From Bacteroidota bacterium (GTDB taxonomy: Bacteria; Bacteroidota; Bacteroidia; UKL13-3): 64,000 bases of DNA. Position 1 is the stretch's first letter; each line of letters opens with the position of its first letter. Shown here in pieces: positions 47,477 through 56,377 of this stretch. The stretch is from NCBI GenBank assembly GCA_027488905.1, contig JAIYAT010000020.1, positions 62,001-126,000 on the forward strand, read 5' to 3'. The position numbers and the translations under genes were made by a program. The notes beneath the pieces were generated by a model that saw only the letters and a program-made list of their open reading frames with translations, did no database searches and was not told where the DNA came from.

Positions 47477-47719
47477 TTGATGAACTGGTTTCTTTACTAA
47501 TTGAAATTTGACGTGACCTTGCTCTGTTAACCATTGCTTAATGAGAGAGGTATAAATTTTATCATCTACGAATAACGCATTTTTTGTGGATTTATGAATG
47601 TTAGCGTTTTAAAGAAAATGTAATTTGCCAACTAAATAATATTGAAGATAAATATAAAAAATAAAACTTTAGATTTGAACCTAGGCTGAATAGTCAACCT
47701 ATTTAAAAGAGTTAAAATC

Positions 47720-48142
47720 ATGAATAAACTATTTAAAAGTAAGAATTATCAAACTTTAGAATCAATAGGATTCATAGCATTTATAACTACAATTTTGGTG
47801 CAGAATTTTATTCGCCCAAATAGCAAAGATTACGATGAAATAATTAAACAACTGCTTGGTGTTTTGCCAAATTTTCTGGCGGGTATAGGCATGAGTATGG
47901 CCATCTTTATTTATAACAATGGTTATTTTGAGAAGATTAAGCTCAACCCAGAAAAAAGAATGCTTGCCTCTGTAATACTATCCATTTTAGGTCTCACTTT
48001 ATGGGAGTACATTCAGATTTTCGCCTACCGACCGTTTGACATAAACGACGTGATAGCAACTATAGTGGGAAGTTTGTTAAGTGCTGTTCTGATTTATCTA
48101 AATATAAAATACAACAAAAAGCAGAACCTAGTTGAATTTTAG
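47720..48142 (+). CDS. Small VanZ-like membrane protein
   Basis: 140 aa with four predicted membrane segments and a basic, soluble end. GVLPNFLAGIGMSMAIFI and PFDINDVIATIVGSLLSAVLIYL fit the loose VanZ-like pattern, in which an acidic DxxDxxAT element precedes the last helix. Function unknown. It is divergent from the CPBP gene, with a 243-base AT-rich gap between them that holds no other convincing feature apart from the open frame above the CPBP ATG. Confidence 0.6.
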   Translation: MNKLFKSKNYQTLESIGFIAFITTILVQNFIRPNSKDYDEIIKQLLGVLPNFLAGIGMSMAIFIYNNGYFEKIKLNPEKRMLASVILSILGLTLWEYIQIFAYRPFDINDVIATIVGSLLSAVLIYLNIKYNKKQNLVEF

Positions 48143-48193
48143 CACTAAAGAATAACCTTAAAAATTCATCAGATTAATTTAAATAAGTTTCTT

Positions 48194-49879
48194 TTACTTC
48201 AAACTTGTACCAATAATTTGTTCTGAGTGATAGGTTTTCTCTGATATTTGTTTGATTATTTCATCTAATTCATGTGCAGATTCTCTGATAGACTTTAAAA
48301 CTTTTTCATTGCTAAAAAAATCATCATCTATGCCATTGGACTCATTATAAAGATTGATTAGGCCTAGCATTCGTGCCAAAGGAGCCCTAACTTTATGAGA
48401 TTGCAACCAAGCAATTTCTCGCAGGATTTGGTTTTGTTTTTCAATGGTATCAAAATGTGCATCTCGTTGTTCTATGGCTAAAATTTGCTTCGTGAGGTTT
48501 CTGCTAAAAAGAGCTACTCCAACTACTTTATCATCAACAATAACTGGATACATGCGAATATTCAGATAAAAAAACTCATTTTCACCTTGTACCTTCTCAT
48601 TGAAATCTAGAATTGTGCCTGTCAAAACTTGGTTGTATTTGTCTTTCCAATAATTTTGCATATACTCTGGAAGCATATCTATGATACAAATCCCCTTTTT
48701 AAGTTCCTTACCAAAAGCTCTTAAGAAATCTTCATATACAATATTGTTAACAAAAGTAATTTCATAATTGCTATTGATAGACCATATACTTTCTAAAGAA
48801 CTATTTAAAATTGCATTAAGGTGCGCTTCTTGCTCGCGTAAAAATGATTCTACCCTTTTTAACTCAGTAATTTCAGTGCTCATTCCGGCCATCCCAATTA
48901 CCAAACCTTTTGCATCGTATGTTGGAAATTTAACACTTATAAAATGTTTAAGTGCGTTATCGACTAGTAAAATTTCTTCAATAATAATTTTCTTATTTCC
49001 CTGCATTACCTGTAAATCGTTTTGCCTGAATTGCTTAGCAATACCTTCTTCAAACAAATCAAAATCGGTTCTTCCAATTACATTTTCGCGAGGATGACCT
49101 GTTACCTCTTCCCAAGTTTTATTAACTCTTACATAGGTTCCATCTAACCTTTTAATATATGTAACCGAACCAGAATTCTCCATTAAATCTGCCAAAAATC
49201 TTTCTTTGCCCTTAATTTCAGAAATTGCATAAATTCTATTTTTAAGGTTCACCAACATTTTTGCGATAACTGTATTAAGTTTTTCTTGAGCCAAAGCTCC
49301 AGTATTGAACTGCCTGATAAAATCAATACCTACGAAACCGATGAGTTGCCCATCATTCATCAAGGGCACAGAAAACACACTTTTTATTCCTTCTTTTGAA
49401 AAACCTCTTTTGATTGGATTGTTATCGTTTAATGACGTAATATCTGGAACATAATAAATCTCTCCTTTTTTATGGGCATCATACCATTCAGGAAAATTTC
49501 TACAGGGTATATTTTTTAAGGAATTAAACTGACTACTAGTTCCTTCTGCACACCATTCAAAAGAAATCGAAGCAAACCCTGTTGCTGGGTTAATATCAAA
49601 AATAAAAATTCTTGCTGCGCCAAAAAAGTTCCCTAATTTCTTCAATGAGGTATTTAACTCTAGGTCTGCATCTTCTAATTTTATATCTATAAAAGCATCT
49701 AATATCTCTACATATAAGTCTTGTAATTCATTTTCGTAACTCGATTGAAAAGCCTTTTCAGCATTGGATTTCCTGAGTTGAATGATAAACGCTAAAAGCT
49801 CCTCTTTAGAAAAAGTTTCTAATTTGCTTATAAAATCCTCATCGCCTGAATCACTGTAAAAAAGATTTAGCATGTGCAA
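48194..49879 (-). CDS. GAF/PAS sensor with histidine-containing dimerisation helix but no ATPase domain
   Basis: 561 aa. Order: N-terminal helix (about 1-45), a GAF domain (about 60-210; FDINPATGFASISFEW ... VFSVPLMNDGQLIGFVGIDF), PAS 1 (about 220-345; KRLDGTYVRVNKTWEEVTGHPRENVIGRTDFDLF), PAS 2 (about 350-480), and a HisKA-type helix AWLQSHKVRAPLARMLGLINLY with the expected phospho-His near 501. The protein stops about 55 residues later, so the catalytic ATPase domain is missing. It may be phosphorylated in trans or be a decoy. No response regulator is adjacent. Confidence 0.82.
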   Translation of the reverse strand: MHMLNLFYSDSGDEDFISKLETFSKEELLAFIIQLRKSNAEKAFQSSYENELQDLYVEILDAFIDIKLEDADLELNTSLKKLGNFFGAARIFIFDINPATGFASISFEWCAEGTSSQFNSLKNIPCRNFPEWYDAHKKGEIYYVPDITSLNDNNPIKRGFSKEGIKSVFSVPLMNDGQLIGFVGIDFIRQFNTGALAQEKLNTVIAKMLVNLKNRIYAISEIKGKERFLADLMENSGSVTYIKRLDGTYVRVNKTWEEVTGHPRENVIGRTDFDLFEEGIAKQFRQNDLQVMQGNKKIIIEEILLVDNALKHFISVKFPTYDAKGLVIGMAGMSTEITELKRVESFLREQEAHLNAILNSSLESIWSINSNYEITFVNNIVYEDFLRAFGKELKKGICIIDMLPEYMQNYWKDKYNQVLTGTILDFNEKVQGENEFFYLNIRMYPVIVDDKVVGVALFSRNLTKQILAIEQRDAHFDTIEKQNQILREIAWLQSHKVRAPLARMLGLINLYNESNGIDDDFFSNEKVLKSIRESAHELDEIIKQISEKTYHSEQIIGTSLK

Positions 49880-50086
49880 AGGAGTTAGTTTTTTTGTTAA
49901 TATAAAGGTACGGATTCAAATGCAATAAAAAATACCTATTAATGGGTATCTTTTGTTTTTTTTAAATTCTTTAAGTTTTAATAATAATTAATTGTTTCAA
50001 ATTACATTCCATTTTACCTAATAACAGCATAATATTCTACCTTCCTTCCCATTTGTTTGGTGCTTTGCAATCTTTATTATTACAGC

Positions 50087-50094
50087 TATTTTCG
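50087..50094 (+). promoter_or_regulatory. Promoter for tyrS: TTTG-N19-TATTTTCG
   Basis: TATTTTCG ends 4 bases before the preferred tyrS ATG. A TTTG at 50064-50067 is 19 bases upstream, which is the expected -33/-7 spacing, making this the best-supported promoter in the window. It implies a leaderless or nearly leaderless transcript. Confidence 0.45.
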
Positions 50095-50098
50095 CAAC

Positions 50099-51385
50099 AT
50101 GAGCAATTTCGTTGAAGAATTAAAATGGAGAGGCATGTTGCACGACATAATGCCTGGTACTGAAGAGCAATTAAAGAAAGAAATAACCAATGGATATATT
50201 GGTTTTGACCCAACTGCGGATAGTTTGCATGTAGGACATTTGGTTCAAATCATGACCCTCATTCATTTCCAAAAAGCTGGCCATAGGCCTTTTGCCTTAG
50301 TTGGTGGTGCCACAGGAATGGTGGGCGACCCCTCTGGAAAATCTGCTGAACGAAATTTACTTTCAGAAGAAGTATTATTTCATAACGTAAATTGTATTGA
50401 AGCACAACTCAAAAAATTCTTGGATTTTAAGGATGAAGCTAGGGGTGCTAAAATGGTTAATAACTATGATTGGTTTAAAAACATAAGCTTTCTGGATTTT
50501 ATCAGAGATGTGGGCAAACACCTAACTGTAAATTACATGATGGCCAAAGACTCAGTGAAAATGCGTTTGGAGGGAGAAACAGGAATGAGTTTTACTGAGT
50601 TTACTTACCAACTCGTGCAAGGATTCGACTTTTTTCACCTTTGGAAAAATGAAAATTGCCTAATTCAAATGGGAGGCTCCGACCAATGGGGAAATATTGT
50701 TACTGGCACAGAATTGATTAGAAGAAAATCGCAAGGAACGGCATTTGCCTTAACTACAAACCTTATTAAGAAAAGTGATGGTACCAAGTTTGGAAAAACA
50801 GAAAGTGGTGCAGTTTGGCTCGACCCAAAGCGTACCTCGCCTTATAAATTTTATCAGTTTTGGCTCAATGCAAGTGATGCTGATGCGTCAACCTGGATTA
50901 GAATTTTCACCTTACTCAACAAAGAAACCATTGAATCCTTAGAAGCTGAACATGCATTAGCTCCACATACACGAATTTTACAAAAAGCCTTAGCCAAAGA
51001 CATTACTTCAAGGGTTCACTCCGAGGAAGCCTTTGAACAAGCAGTGGAAGCATCAGCAATTTTGTTTGGACAGGGTACGGCAGATACACTTTCCCAATTA
51101 GACGAGGCTACTTTTTTAGATATTTTTGAGGGAGTGCCTAACTTCCAATTAACCCAAACTGAATTGAGTTCTGGTATTCCAATAATTGATTTATTGGCAG
51201 AAAAAACCAGTGTTTTTCCTTCAAAAAGTGAGGCGCGCAAAATGTTACAAGGTGGAGGTGTTGGTATCAATAAAATTAAAATTGAAGATGCCAACCTAAT
51301 AGTTAAAATTGAACATTTAATTAATGAGAAGTATTTATTGGTTCAAAAAGGAAAGAAAAACTATTTCTTAATTAACTTTTCATAA
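50099..51385 (+). CDS. tyrS: Tyrosyl-tRNA synthetase
   Basis: 428 aa from [16 protein letters not shown]; the track's 14 extra residues overlie the promoter. Class I synthetase: the HIGH element is [10 protein letters not shown], the KMSKS element is [13 protein letters not shown], and [16 protein letters not shown] is the Tyr/ATP pocket. The C-terminal S4-like RNA-binding domain ([21 protein letters not shown]) completes it. Size and order are typical of bacterial TyrRS of the KFGKS type. Confidence 0.96.
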   Translation: MSNFVEELKWRGMLHDIMPGTEEQLKKEITNGYIGFDPTADSLHVGHLVQIMTLIHFQKAGHRPFALVGGATGMVGDPSGKSAERNLLSEEVLFHNVNCIEAQLKKFLDFKDEARGAKMVNNYDWFKNISFLDFIRDVGKHLTVNYMMAKDSVKMRLEGETGMSFTEFTYQLVQGFDFFHLWKNENCLIQMGGSDQWGNIVTGTELIRRKSQGTAFALTTNLIKKSDGTKFGKTESGAVWLDPKRTSPYKFYQFWLNASDADASTWIRIFTLLNKETIESLEAEHALAPHTRILQKALAKDITSRVHSEEAFEQAVEASAILFGQGTADTLSQLDEATFLDIFEGVPNFQLTQTELSSGIPIIDLLAEKTSVFPSKSEARKMLQGGGVGINKIKIEDANLIVKIEHLINEKYLLVQKGKKNYFLINFS

Positions 51386-51398
51386 TTCTTATTAGAAA

Positions 51399-52301
51399 AT
51401 GTACACAAAAATGAAAACAATTGGACCAAAAGACCTGCCTTTGGCAGAGTTTCATAATACCCTTTTAACGGCGATTGCGCCAAGGCCAATCTGCTTTGCA
51501 AGCACAATTGATAAAGCAGGAAATCCTAATTTAAGCCCGTTTAGCTTTTTTAACATATTTGGATCAAACCCAACCCGATTTATTTTTTCGCCTGCTAGAA
51601 GGGTACGTGATAATACTATAAAACACACTTTAGAAAATGCCTTTGCTACCAAAGAAGTTGTAATAAATGTAGTAAACTACGCTATGGTGCAGCAAATGAG
51701 TTTAGCAAGTTGCGAGTATCCAAAAGGCATAAACGAATTTGAAAAAGCAGGATTTACAATGGTTCCTTCCTTGCATGTAAAACCATTTAGGGTAAAGGAA
51801 AGTCCGGTTCAAATTGAATGCAAAATAGTAGATATACAAGAAACAGGAACTGAAGGTGGAGCAGGAAATCTCATCATTGCAGAGATGATTTGTATGCATA
51901 TTTCTCCTGAAGTATTAACTGCAGATGGAAAAATTAACCAGCATCAACTTGATGTGGTAGGCAGATTGGGCAGCGATTGGTATGTGCGCGCCAGCGGTTC
52001 TGCTTTATTTGAGGTGGCCAAGCCAGCAAGGAACCTAGGAATTGGATTTGACCAATTACCATTGGGTATAAAAAACAGTAAATTTTTAACTGGCAACGAC
52101 TTAGGTATGCTTGCCAATTGTGAGCAATTGCCAGATTTAGATTCGGTGGCAATATTTCAACGCATGAATAAAGAATTGAGCAAAATATTGGCTCAAGAAA
52201 TAACCAAAGAAGAAAAAAGTGAGTTGCTTCATAAACTTGCGCATCAAATATTACTTGAAGCAAAAGTTTTGGAGGCATGGAAAATACTTTTGAGCGAATA
52301 A
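51399..52301 (+). CDS. Flavin reductase-like FMN-binding protein
   Basis: 300 aa. The split-barrel flavin reductase fold is seen in LLTAIAPRPICFASTIDKAGNPNLSPFSFFNIFGSNP and NVVNYAMVQQMSLASCEYPKGINEFEKAGF, standard for DIM6/NTAB-type flavoproteins. Length around 300 with a helical tail is common in Bacteroidota. It probably binds FMN; the physiological substrate is unknown. The start may be the Met at residue 5 (MKTIGPKDL). It follows tyrS by 13 bases. Confidence 0.87.
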   Translation: MYTKMKTIGPKDLPLAEFHNTLLTAIAPRPICFASTIDKAGNPNLSPFSFFNIFGSNPTRFIFSPARRVRDNTIKHTLENAFATKEVVINVVNYAMVQQMSLASCEYPKGINEFEKAGFTMVPSLHVKPFRVKESPVQIECKIVDIQETGTEGGAGNLIIAEMICMHISPEVLTADGKINQHQLDVVGRLGSDWYVRASGSALFEVAKPARNLGIGFDQLPLGIKNSKFLTGNDLGMLANCEQLPDLDSVAIFQRMNKELSKILAQEITKEEKSELLHKLAHQILLEAKVLEAWKILLSE

Positions 52302-52365
52302 GTGTACAAAATAGTGTCTAAATTGAGGAAATTATTTCCACTAAAAAATACACATTATAAGTTTC

Positions 52366-52375
52366 GGTTTGAACC
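52366..52375 (+). repeat. Iterated 10-mer copy 17
   Basis: Intergenic, 65 bases after the flavin reductase stop; full consensus flanks TTTC/AAAT. Confidence 0.9.
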
Positions 52376-52504
52376 AAATGATAATTTATGTTTTTTAAAC
52401 GCTGATAATCATTAAAAAGAACAATTAATTCTGTTTTAAGAGGAGGTTTGGCAAAGTTTCTGAATGGTAACAAGTATTATTTTCATTTTACTTGGATACA
52501 AAAA

Positions 52505-52535
52505 AAACCCGATTGAGTAGCTCTCAATCGGGTTT
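52505..52535. terminator. Bidirectional terminator between flavin reductase gene and yidC
   Basis: A 13-bp stem AAACCCGATTGAG / CTCAATCGGGTTT with loop TAGCT and T-rich flanks on both strands, between convergent genes. Confidence 0.9.
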
Positions 52536-52551
52536 CTTTTTTTAATAGGTA

Positions 52552-54375
52552 TTACTTTCCCAATTTATCTGGGTCGTAACCTCTTTTGCGCGCCATATCT
52601 TCCAGCTTTTGCTGAAATTTACTTTTGGTAATGGGCTTCTTTTTATTTTCTTGAATCTGAGCATGCAGCGCTTTTTCATCAACAAAAGCGCGAATTAACA
52701 ATTGCTGACCGATTGTAAATAAGTTTGAAAGGAAATAGTAATAGGTTAAACCACTTGCATAATTGTTAAAGAAACCCAGGAAAGCAATTGGCATAATATA
52801 ACTAATTATCTTCATTTGGCCAGTTACACCTGTCATTTGATTGTTGTAAATGGTATAGATAATGGTAGAAACTGTCATCAAAATAGTAAATAAACTCACA
52901 TGGTCGCCATAAAAAGGAATGCTAAAACCAAGGTTTAATATACTATCATAACTACTTAAATCATTGCTCCATAAAAATGCCTTTTGACGCAAATCGAAGG
53001 CACTTGGAAAAAACTGGAACATGGCAATTAGAATAGGCATTTGAAGCAAAACAGGCACACAACCACCAAGTGGATTTACGCCTGCCTTGCGATAAATCTT
53101 CATGTTTTCTTGTTGTTGCTTGGCCATGTCATTGCCATATTTTTCTTTGATTTCGTCGATTTCTGGCTTGAGCACACGCATTTTGGCTGAACTCATATAA
53201 GAACGATACACAAGCGGAAACAGAATTGTCTTAACAATTACGGTGAGCAATAGAATAATCAAACCAAAATTATTCAGGTATTGGCCCAAAAAGTAGAACA
53301 CATTAACGGTTAAAGCCTTGTTAACCCAACCAAAAATCCCCCAACCCATTGGAACAATGTTATCAAGCTCAATGTCTAATGATTTTAGTTCTTTGTATGA
53401 ATTTGGACCAAAATAGAACTGTAATGGGTAAGTTGTATTCACTTCATGGCCATAAGCCAATCCAATATTTGAACTTAATACTTTAACATATTTTTTGCGC
53501 TCATCTAATTTACTTTCTACTACAGCATTTTCAAAATTCTGGGTTGCAATTAAAGAGCTATTGAAATATTGTTGTTTGTAGCTGATCCAATTAACGGCAG
53601 TTTTTAGTTCTTCTTTTCCAGCTTTTGTTTCATTAAGGTAATCAGGTTCGTCATTTGCGTATCGGTAATACACAGTCGAAGTTTTTTCCTCTGCATCATG
53701 TGTTTTTTCTTGCTGAAGTAAATTTTGATTCCAAATAAGGTCTAAATAACTAGTGTTAACAGCAATCACTTCGTTCATACCAATTAAATTGATTTTAAAA
53801 TCAACTAGGTTTTGGTTTTGGTTCAAACTATAAACATGTTCTATCATTTTGCCTTCTGATAGTTTAACTTGCATGCTAAGTTTTTTTCCACCCTCAGAAA
53901 TAACGGGTGTAAAAAACAGGTCCTTGGTAGAAATAGCTTTAGCATCTCGGGTTGCAAAACCATAGCTAAATTCGCTTTCCTTAACGTCTGTTAACACCAA
54001 TGGAGAGCCATCTGCTCTCTTATATTGTTTAAGTTCTACATAAGCAATGCGACCGCCTTTGTTAAGAATACCAATTTTCAACTGTTCGTTTTCAAGGGTT
54101 AGCAATTGTTCATTTCCGTTTGCAAACGCTGCAAAAACACCAAATGAATTAGCAATTGCATTAGTATCAACAGCAGTTAAATTGGACGTTTGTGGTTTAA
54201 CTTGCTGAGCTTGAGCAGCAAGAACAAGACTATCATTTTTATAACGCACCAAAGACAATGAATCTTGCTGACGTTTAGCAGCTTCTAAATCTGCTTGCGA
54301 AGGTTGGTTTACATAAGCAAAACCAATAAGGATCAAAAAAATTAAGGTTAATCCAATGAGGGAATTTCTATCCAT
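52552..54375 (-). CDS. yidC: Membrane protein insertase YidC
   Basis: 607 aa from MDRNSLIGLTLIFLILIGFAYV; the track's first 14 residues are probably upstream sequence. An N-terminal membrane anchor is followed by a large periplasmic domain (about 50-360) and the conserved insertase core of five helices (NFGLIILLLTVIVKTILFPLVYRSYMSSAKMRVLKPEIDEI ... PLGGCVPVLLQMPILIAMFQFFP ... GLTYYYFLSNLFTIGQQLLI), including the conserved Arg in the first core helix. It inserts inner-membrane proteins with or without SecYEG. Confidence 0.96.
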   Translation of the reverse strand: MDRNSLIGLTLIFLILIGFAYVNQPSQADLEAAKRQQDSLSLVRYKNDSLVLAAQAQQVKPQTSNLTAVDTNAIANSFGVFAAFANGNEQLLTLENEQLKIGILNKGGRIAYVELKQYKRADGSPLVLTDVKESEFSYGFATRDAKAISTKDLFFTPVISEGGKKLSMQVKLSEGKMIEHVYSLNQNQNLVDFKINLIGMNEVIAVNTSYLDLIWNQNLLQQEKTHDAEEKTSTVYYRYANDEPDYLNETKAGKEELKTAVNWISYKQQYFNSSLIATQNFENAVVESKLDERKKYVKVLSSNIGLAYGHEVNTTYPLQFYFGPNSYKELKSLDIELDNIVPMGWGIFGWVNKALTVNVFYFLGQYLNNFGLIILLLTVIVKTILFPLVYRSYMSSAKMRVLKPEIDEIKEKYGNDMAKQQQENMKIYRKAGVNPLGGCVPVLLQMPILIAMFQFFPSAFDLRQKAFLWSNDLSSYDSILNLGFSIPFYGDHVSLFTILMTVSTIIYTIYNNQMTGVTGQMKIISYIMPIAFLGFFNNYASGLTYYYFLSNLFTIGQQLLIRAFVDEKALHAQIQENKKKPITKSKFQQKLEDMARKRGYDPDKLGK

Positions 54376-54394
54376 TCTTTTTCTAAGTGAGCGG

Positions 54395-54402
54395 CGAAAA
54401 TA
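54395..54402 (-). promoter_or_regulatory. TAnnTTCG -7-like element for yidC
   Basis: TATTTTCG on the minus strand, 19 bases before the preferred yidC ATG; the same core precedes tyrS. Confidence 0.35.
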
Positions 54403-54417
54403 GTATATTTCGGGCAA

Positions 54418-55257
54418 ATGAAAACGGCAAAACTTATCCTTATTTTTTCTCTTTTATTTTGGGTTGACCCAATATTTTCTCAAAATATTAAGGTTATTAC
54501 TTATAATATAAGGTATAGCAACCCATCAGACAGTTTAAATTATTGGGAATATAGAAAAAAGGAGTTAGTGGATTTTTTGGCAAGAGAAAATGCACAAATC
54601 ATCGGTTTACAAGAGGTATTATTGAATCAGTTACAATTTATTAAAGCTAATTTAGTTGGCTTTCAACAAGTTGGAGTGGGTAGAGAGGATGGCATAAATG
54701 GAGGGGAATTCTCTCCAATTTTTGTGGATACAGCGCAGTTTAAAATCCTAGGAAGTGGTACCTTTTGGCTATCAGAAACTCCAGAAAAACCTTCAAAAGG
54801 TTGGGATGCAGCCTTAAACAGAATTTGTGCTTGGGTAAAAATTAAAGATAAAAAAACTGGCAATCAAATACTTGTTTGTAATTCTCACTTTGACCATATG
54901 GGCAAAATTGCGAGGGATTCCTCATCGGTATTGATTACTAGATTTGCAGAAGAAAAATTAACACAAGAGAAAATGTCCTTAATTGTGATGGGGGATTTTA
55001 ACAGTGAACCTCATGAAGCGGCAATTCAAAATTTCAGAAAAAACCTTAAGGATGCCTCCATAAATGAAACAGATAGCTTAGGTTTAGGTACATTTAATGG
55101 TTTTAAAGCACATCAGAATGATTTCAAAAAGATTGATTATATATTATATACTCAATTAGAAAAGAAAAGTTATCGCACAATTCGGCCTTTGCGTTCAAAC
55201 CAACTTCAGCTATCCGACCATTATGCTGTGGGTGTTCAATTTTCAATTAAGAACTAG
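54418..55257 (+). CDS. Exported endonuclease/exonuclease/phosphatase-family protein
   Basis: 279 aa with a signal peptide (LILIFSLLFWVDPIFSQ). The EEP fold is clear: VITYNIRYSNP, IIGLQEVLLNQL, NSHFDHMGKIARDSS, LIVMGDFNSEP and SDHYAVGVQF hold the metal and catalytic residues in order. Exported members cleave nucleic acids, phospholipids or sugar phosphates; the choice cannot be made. It is divergent from yidC and forms a plus-strand trio with the DUF1569 and DUF2059 genes. Confidence 0.87.
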   Translation: MKTAKLILIFSLLFWVDPIFSQNIKVITYNIRYSNPSDSLNYWEYRKKELVDFLARENAQIIGLQEVLLNQLQFIKANLVGFQQVGVGREDGINGGEFSPIFVDTAQFKILGSGTFWLSETPEKPSKGWDAALNRICAWVKIKDKKTGNQILVCNSHFDHMGKIARDSSSVLITRFAEEKLTQEKMSLIVMGDFNSEPHEAAIQNFRKNLKDASINETDSLGLGTFNGFKAHQNDFKKIDYILYTQLEKKSYRTIRPLRSNQLQLSDHYAVGVQFSIKN

Positions 55258-55323
55258 GAAACAATTATTTCATTTAAAAATTTAAATAAGCTACTTATTT
55301 TCACAATCTAAATTTAAAAACTC

Positions 55324-55782
55324 ATGTCGCTACCAAATTACTTTAGTAAAGAAGTTTCAGAAAAACTCATTCAAAGGATTAATTCGCTTAATTCAAGCAC
55401 AACACCAGTTTGGGGAACTATGCAGGTTTCACAAATGCTTGCCCATTGCAATGTTACTTATGATATGTTGTTTACAGATAAATACCCATCACCAAACTTT
55501 CTTGTAAAGGCACTTTTAAAGCTATTTGTGAAGCCAACAGTTGTTGGAGAAAAACCTTATAAAAAACTAAGTCAGACTGCACCAGCATTTTTAATTAAAG
55601 ATGAGCGCAATTTTGAGATTGAAAAGCAGAAGTTATTAGCAAATATTTCGAAAACTGTTGATTTGGGAGAAAGTCATTTTGAAGGTAAAGCCTCAAATTC
55701 TTTTGGAAATTTGAGCTCGAAAGAATGGAATAATTTGCTTTATAAACACTTAGATCATCATTTGAGTCAATTTGGGGTATAA
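55324..55782 (+). CDS. DUF1569 (DinB-like) protein
   Basis: 152 aa, soluble and helical. The pattern WGTMQVSQMLAHCNVTYD with a later KHLDHHLSQFG is characteristic of DUF1569, a four-helix DinB-type fold with three candidate metal histidines. Biochemical function unknown. Second gene in the plus-strand trio between yidC and pyrG. Confidence 0.8.
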   Translation: MSLPNYFSKEVSEKLIQRINSLNSSTTPVWGTMQVSQMLAHCNVTYDMLFTDKYPSPNFLVKALLKLFVKPTVVGEKPYKKLSQTAPAFLIKDERNFEIEKQKLLANISKTVDLGESHFEGKASNSFGNLSSKEWNNLLYKHLDHHLSQFGV

Positions 55783-55855
55783 AATAAACCCAATTAAAAA
55801 AAGGAATTTTGGGGTTAAACAAAAATATTCGATAATGCAGGTTCAAAAATAAATC

Positions 55856-56299
55856 ATGAAAAAATTAATTATTTTATTAGCATTTGGATTTATAATTAAT
55901 ATCCAAAGCAGTTTTGCTCAAGCAAAAGATGAGTACAAAAAAGCCTTATTAGAAATGTTTACAGCTTCTGGTACTGATGAGGCTTATATTTCTGCTATCA
56001 AGCAAATGATGACTATGTTTAAAGAAAACTACAAGGATGTTCCAGCTAATTTTTGGAAAGAGGCAGAACAAGAAATGTTAAAGTCGTCTATAGAAGATTT
56101 AGCTGAGTTATTGGTGCCTGTTTACGAAAAGTATTTAACAATGGCAGATTTGAAAGAAATGACCAAATTTTACAACACACCTGTTGGAAAAAAATATGCT
56201 CAAAGTACTGGGCCAATCATGCAAGAATCTATGAAAGTTGGGGAGACTTGGGGAAGAAAAATTGGCGAAAAAATTGCCAAGAAAATTTCAGAACAATAA
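55856..56299 (+). CDS. DUF2059 exported protein
   Basis: 147 aa with signal peptide (IILLAFGFIINIQSSFAQ). The mature protein is helical and closes with the DUF2059 core LVPVYEKYLTMADLKEMTKFYNTPVGKKYAQSTGPIMQESM. Function unknown; many members are periplasmic. A strong hairpin follows the stop. Confidence 0.85.
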   Translation: MKKLIILLAFGFIINIQSSFAQAKDEYKKALLEMFTASGTDEAYISAIKQMMTMFKENYKDVPANFWKEAEQEMLKSSIEDLAELLVPVYEKYLTMADLKEMTKFYNTPVGKKYAQSTGPIMQESMKVGETWGRKIGEKIAKKISEQ

Positions 56300-56320
56300 A
56301 CAGCATTTGCTTAAGACCTA

Positions 56321-56345
56321 AAAAGGCGGCCTTCGGCCGCCTTTT
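56321..56345. terminator. GC-rich hairpin terminator after DUF2059 gene
   Basis: An 11-bp stem AAAAGGCGGCC / GGCCGCCTTTT with a TTC loop and a T-run on the plus strand; the A-run on its left also gives a T-run for convergent pyrG. Confidence 0.9.
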
Positions 56346-56362
56346 TTTTGCATCAAACGCTA

Positions 56363-56372
56363 GGTTCAAACC
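56363..56372 (-). repeat. Iterated 10-mer copy 18
   Basis: Intergenic, between the DUF2059 terminator and the pyrG stop. Confidence 0.9.
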
Positions 56373-56377
56373 GAAAC

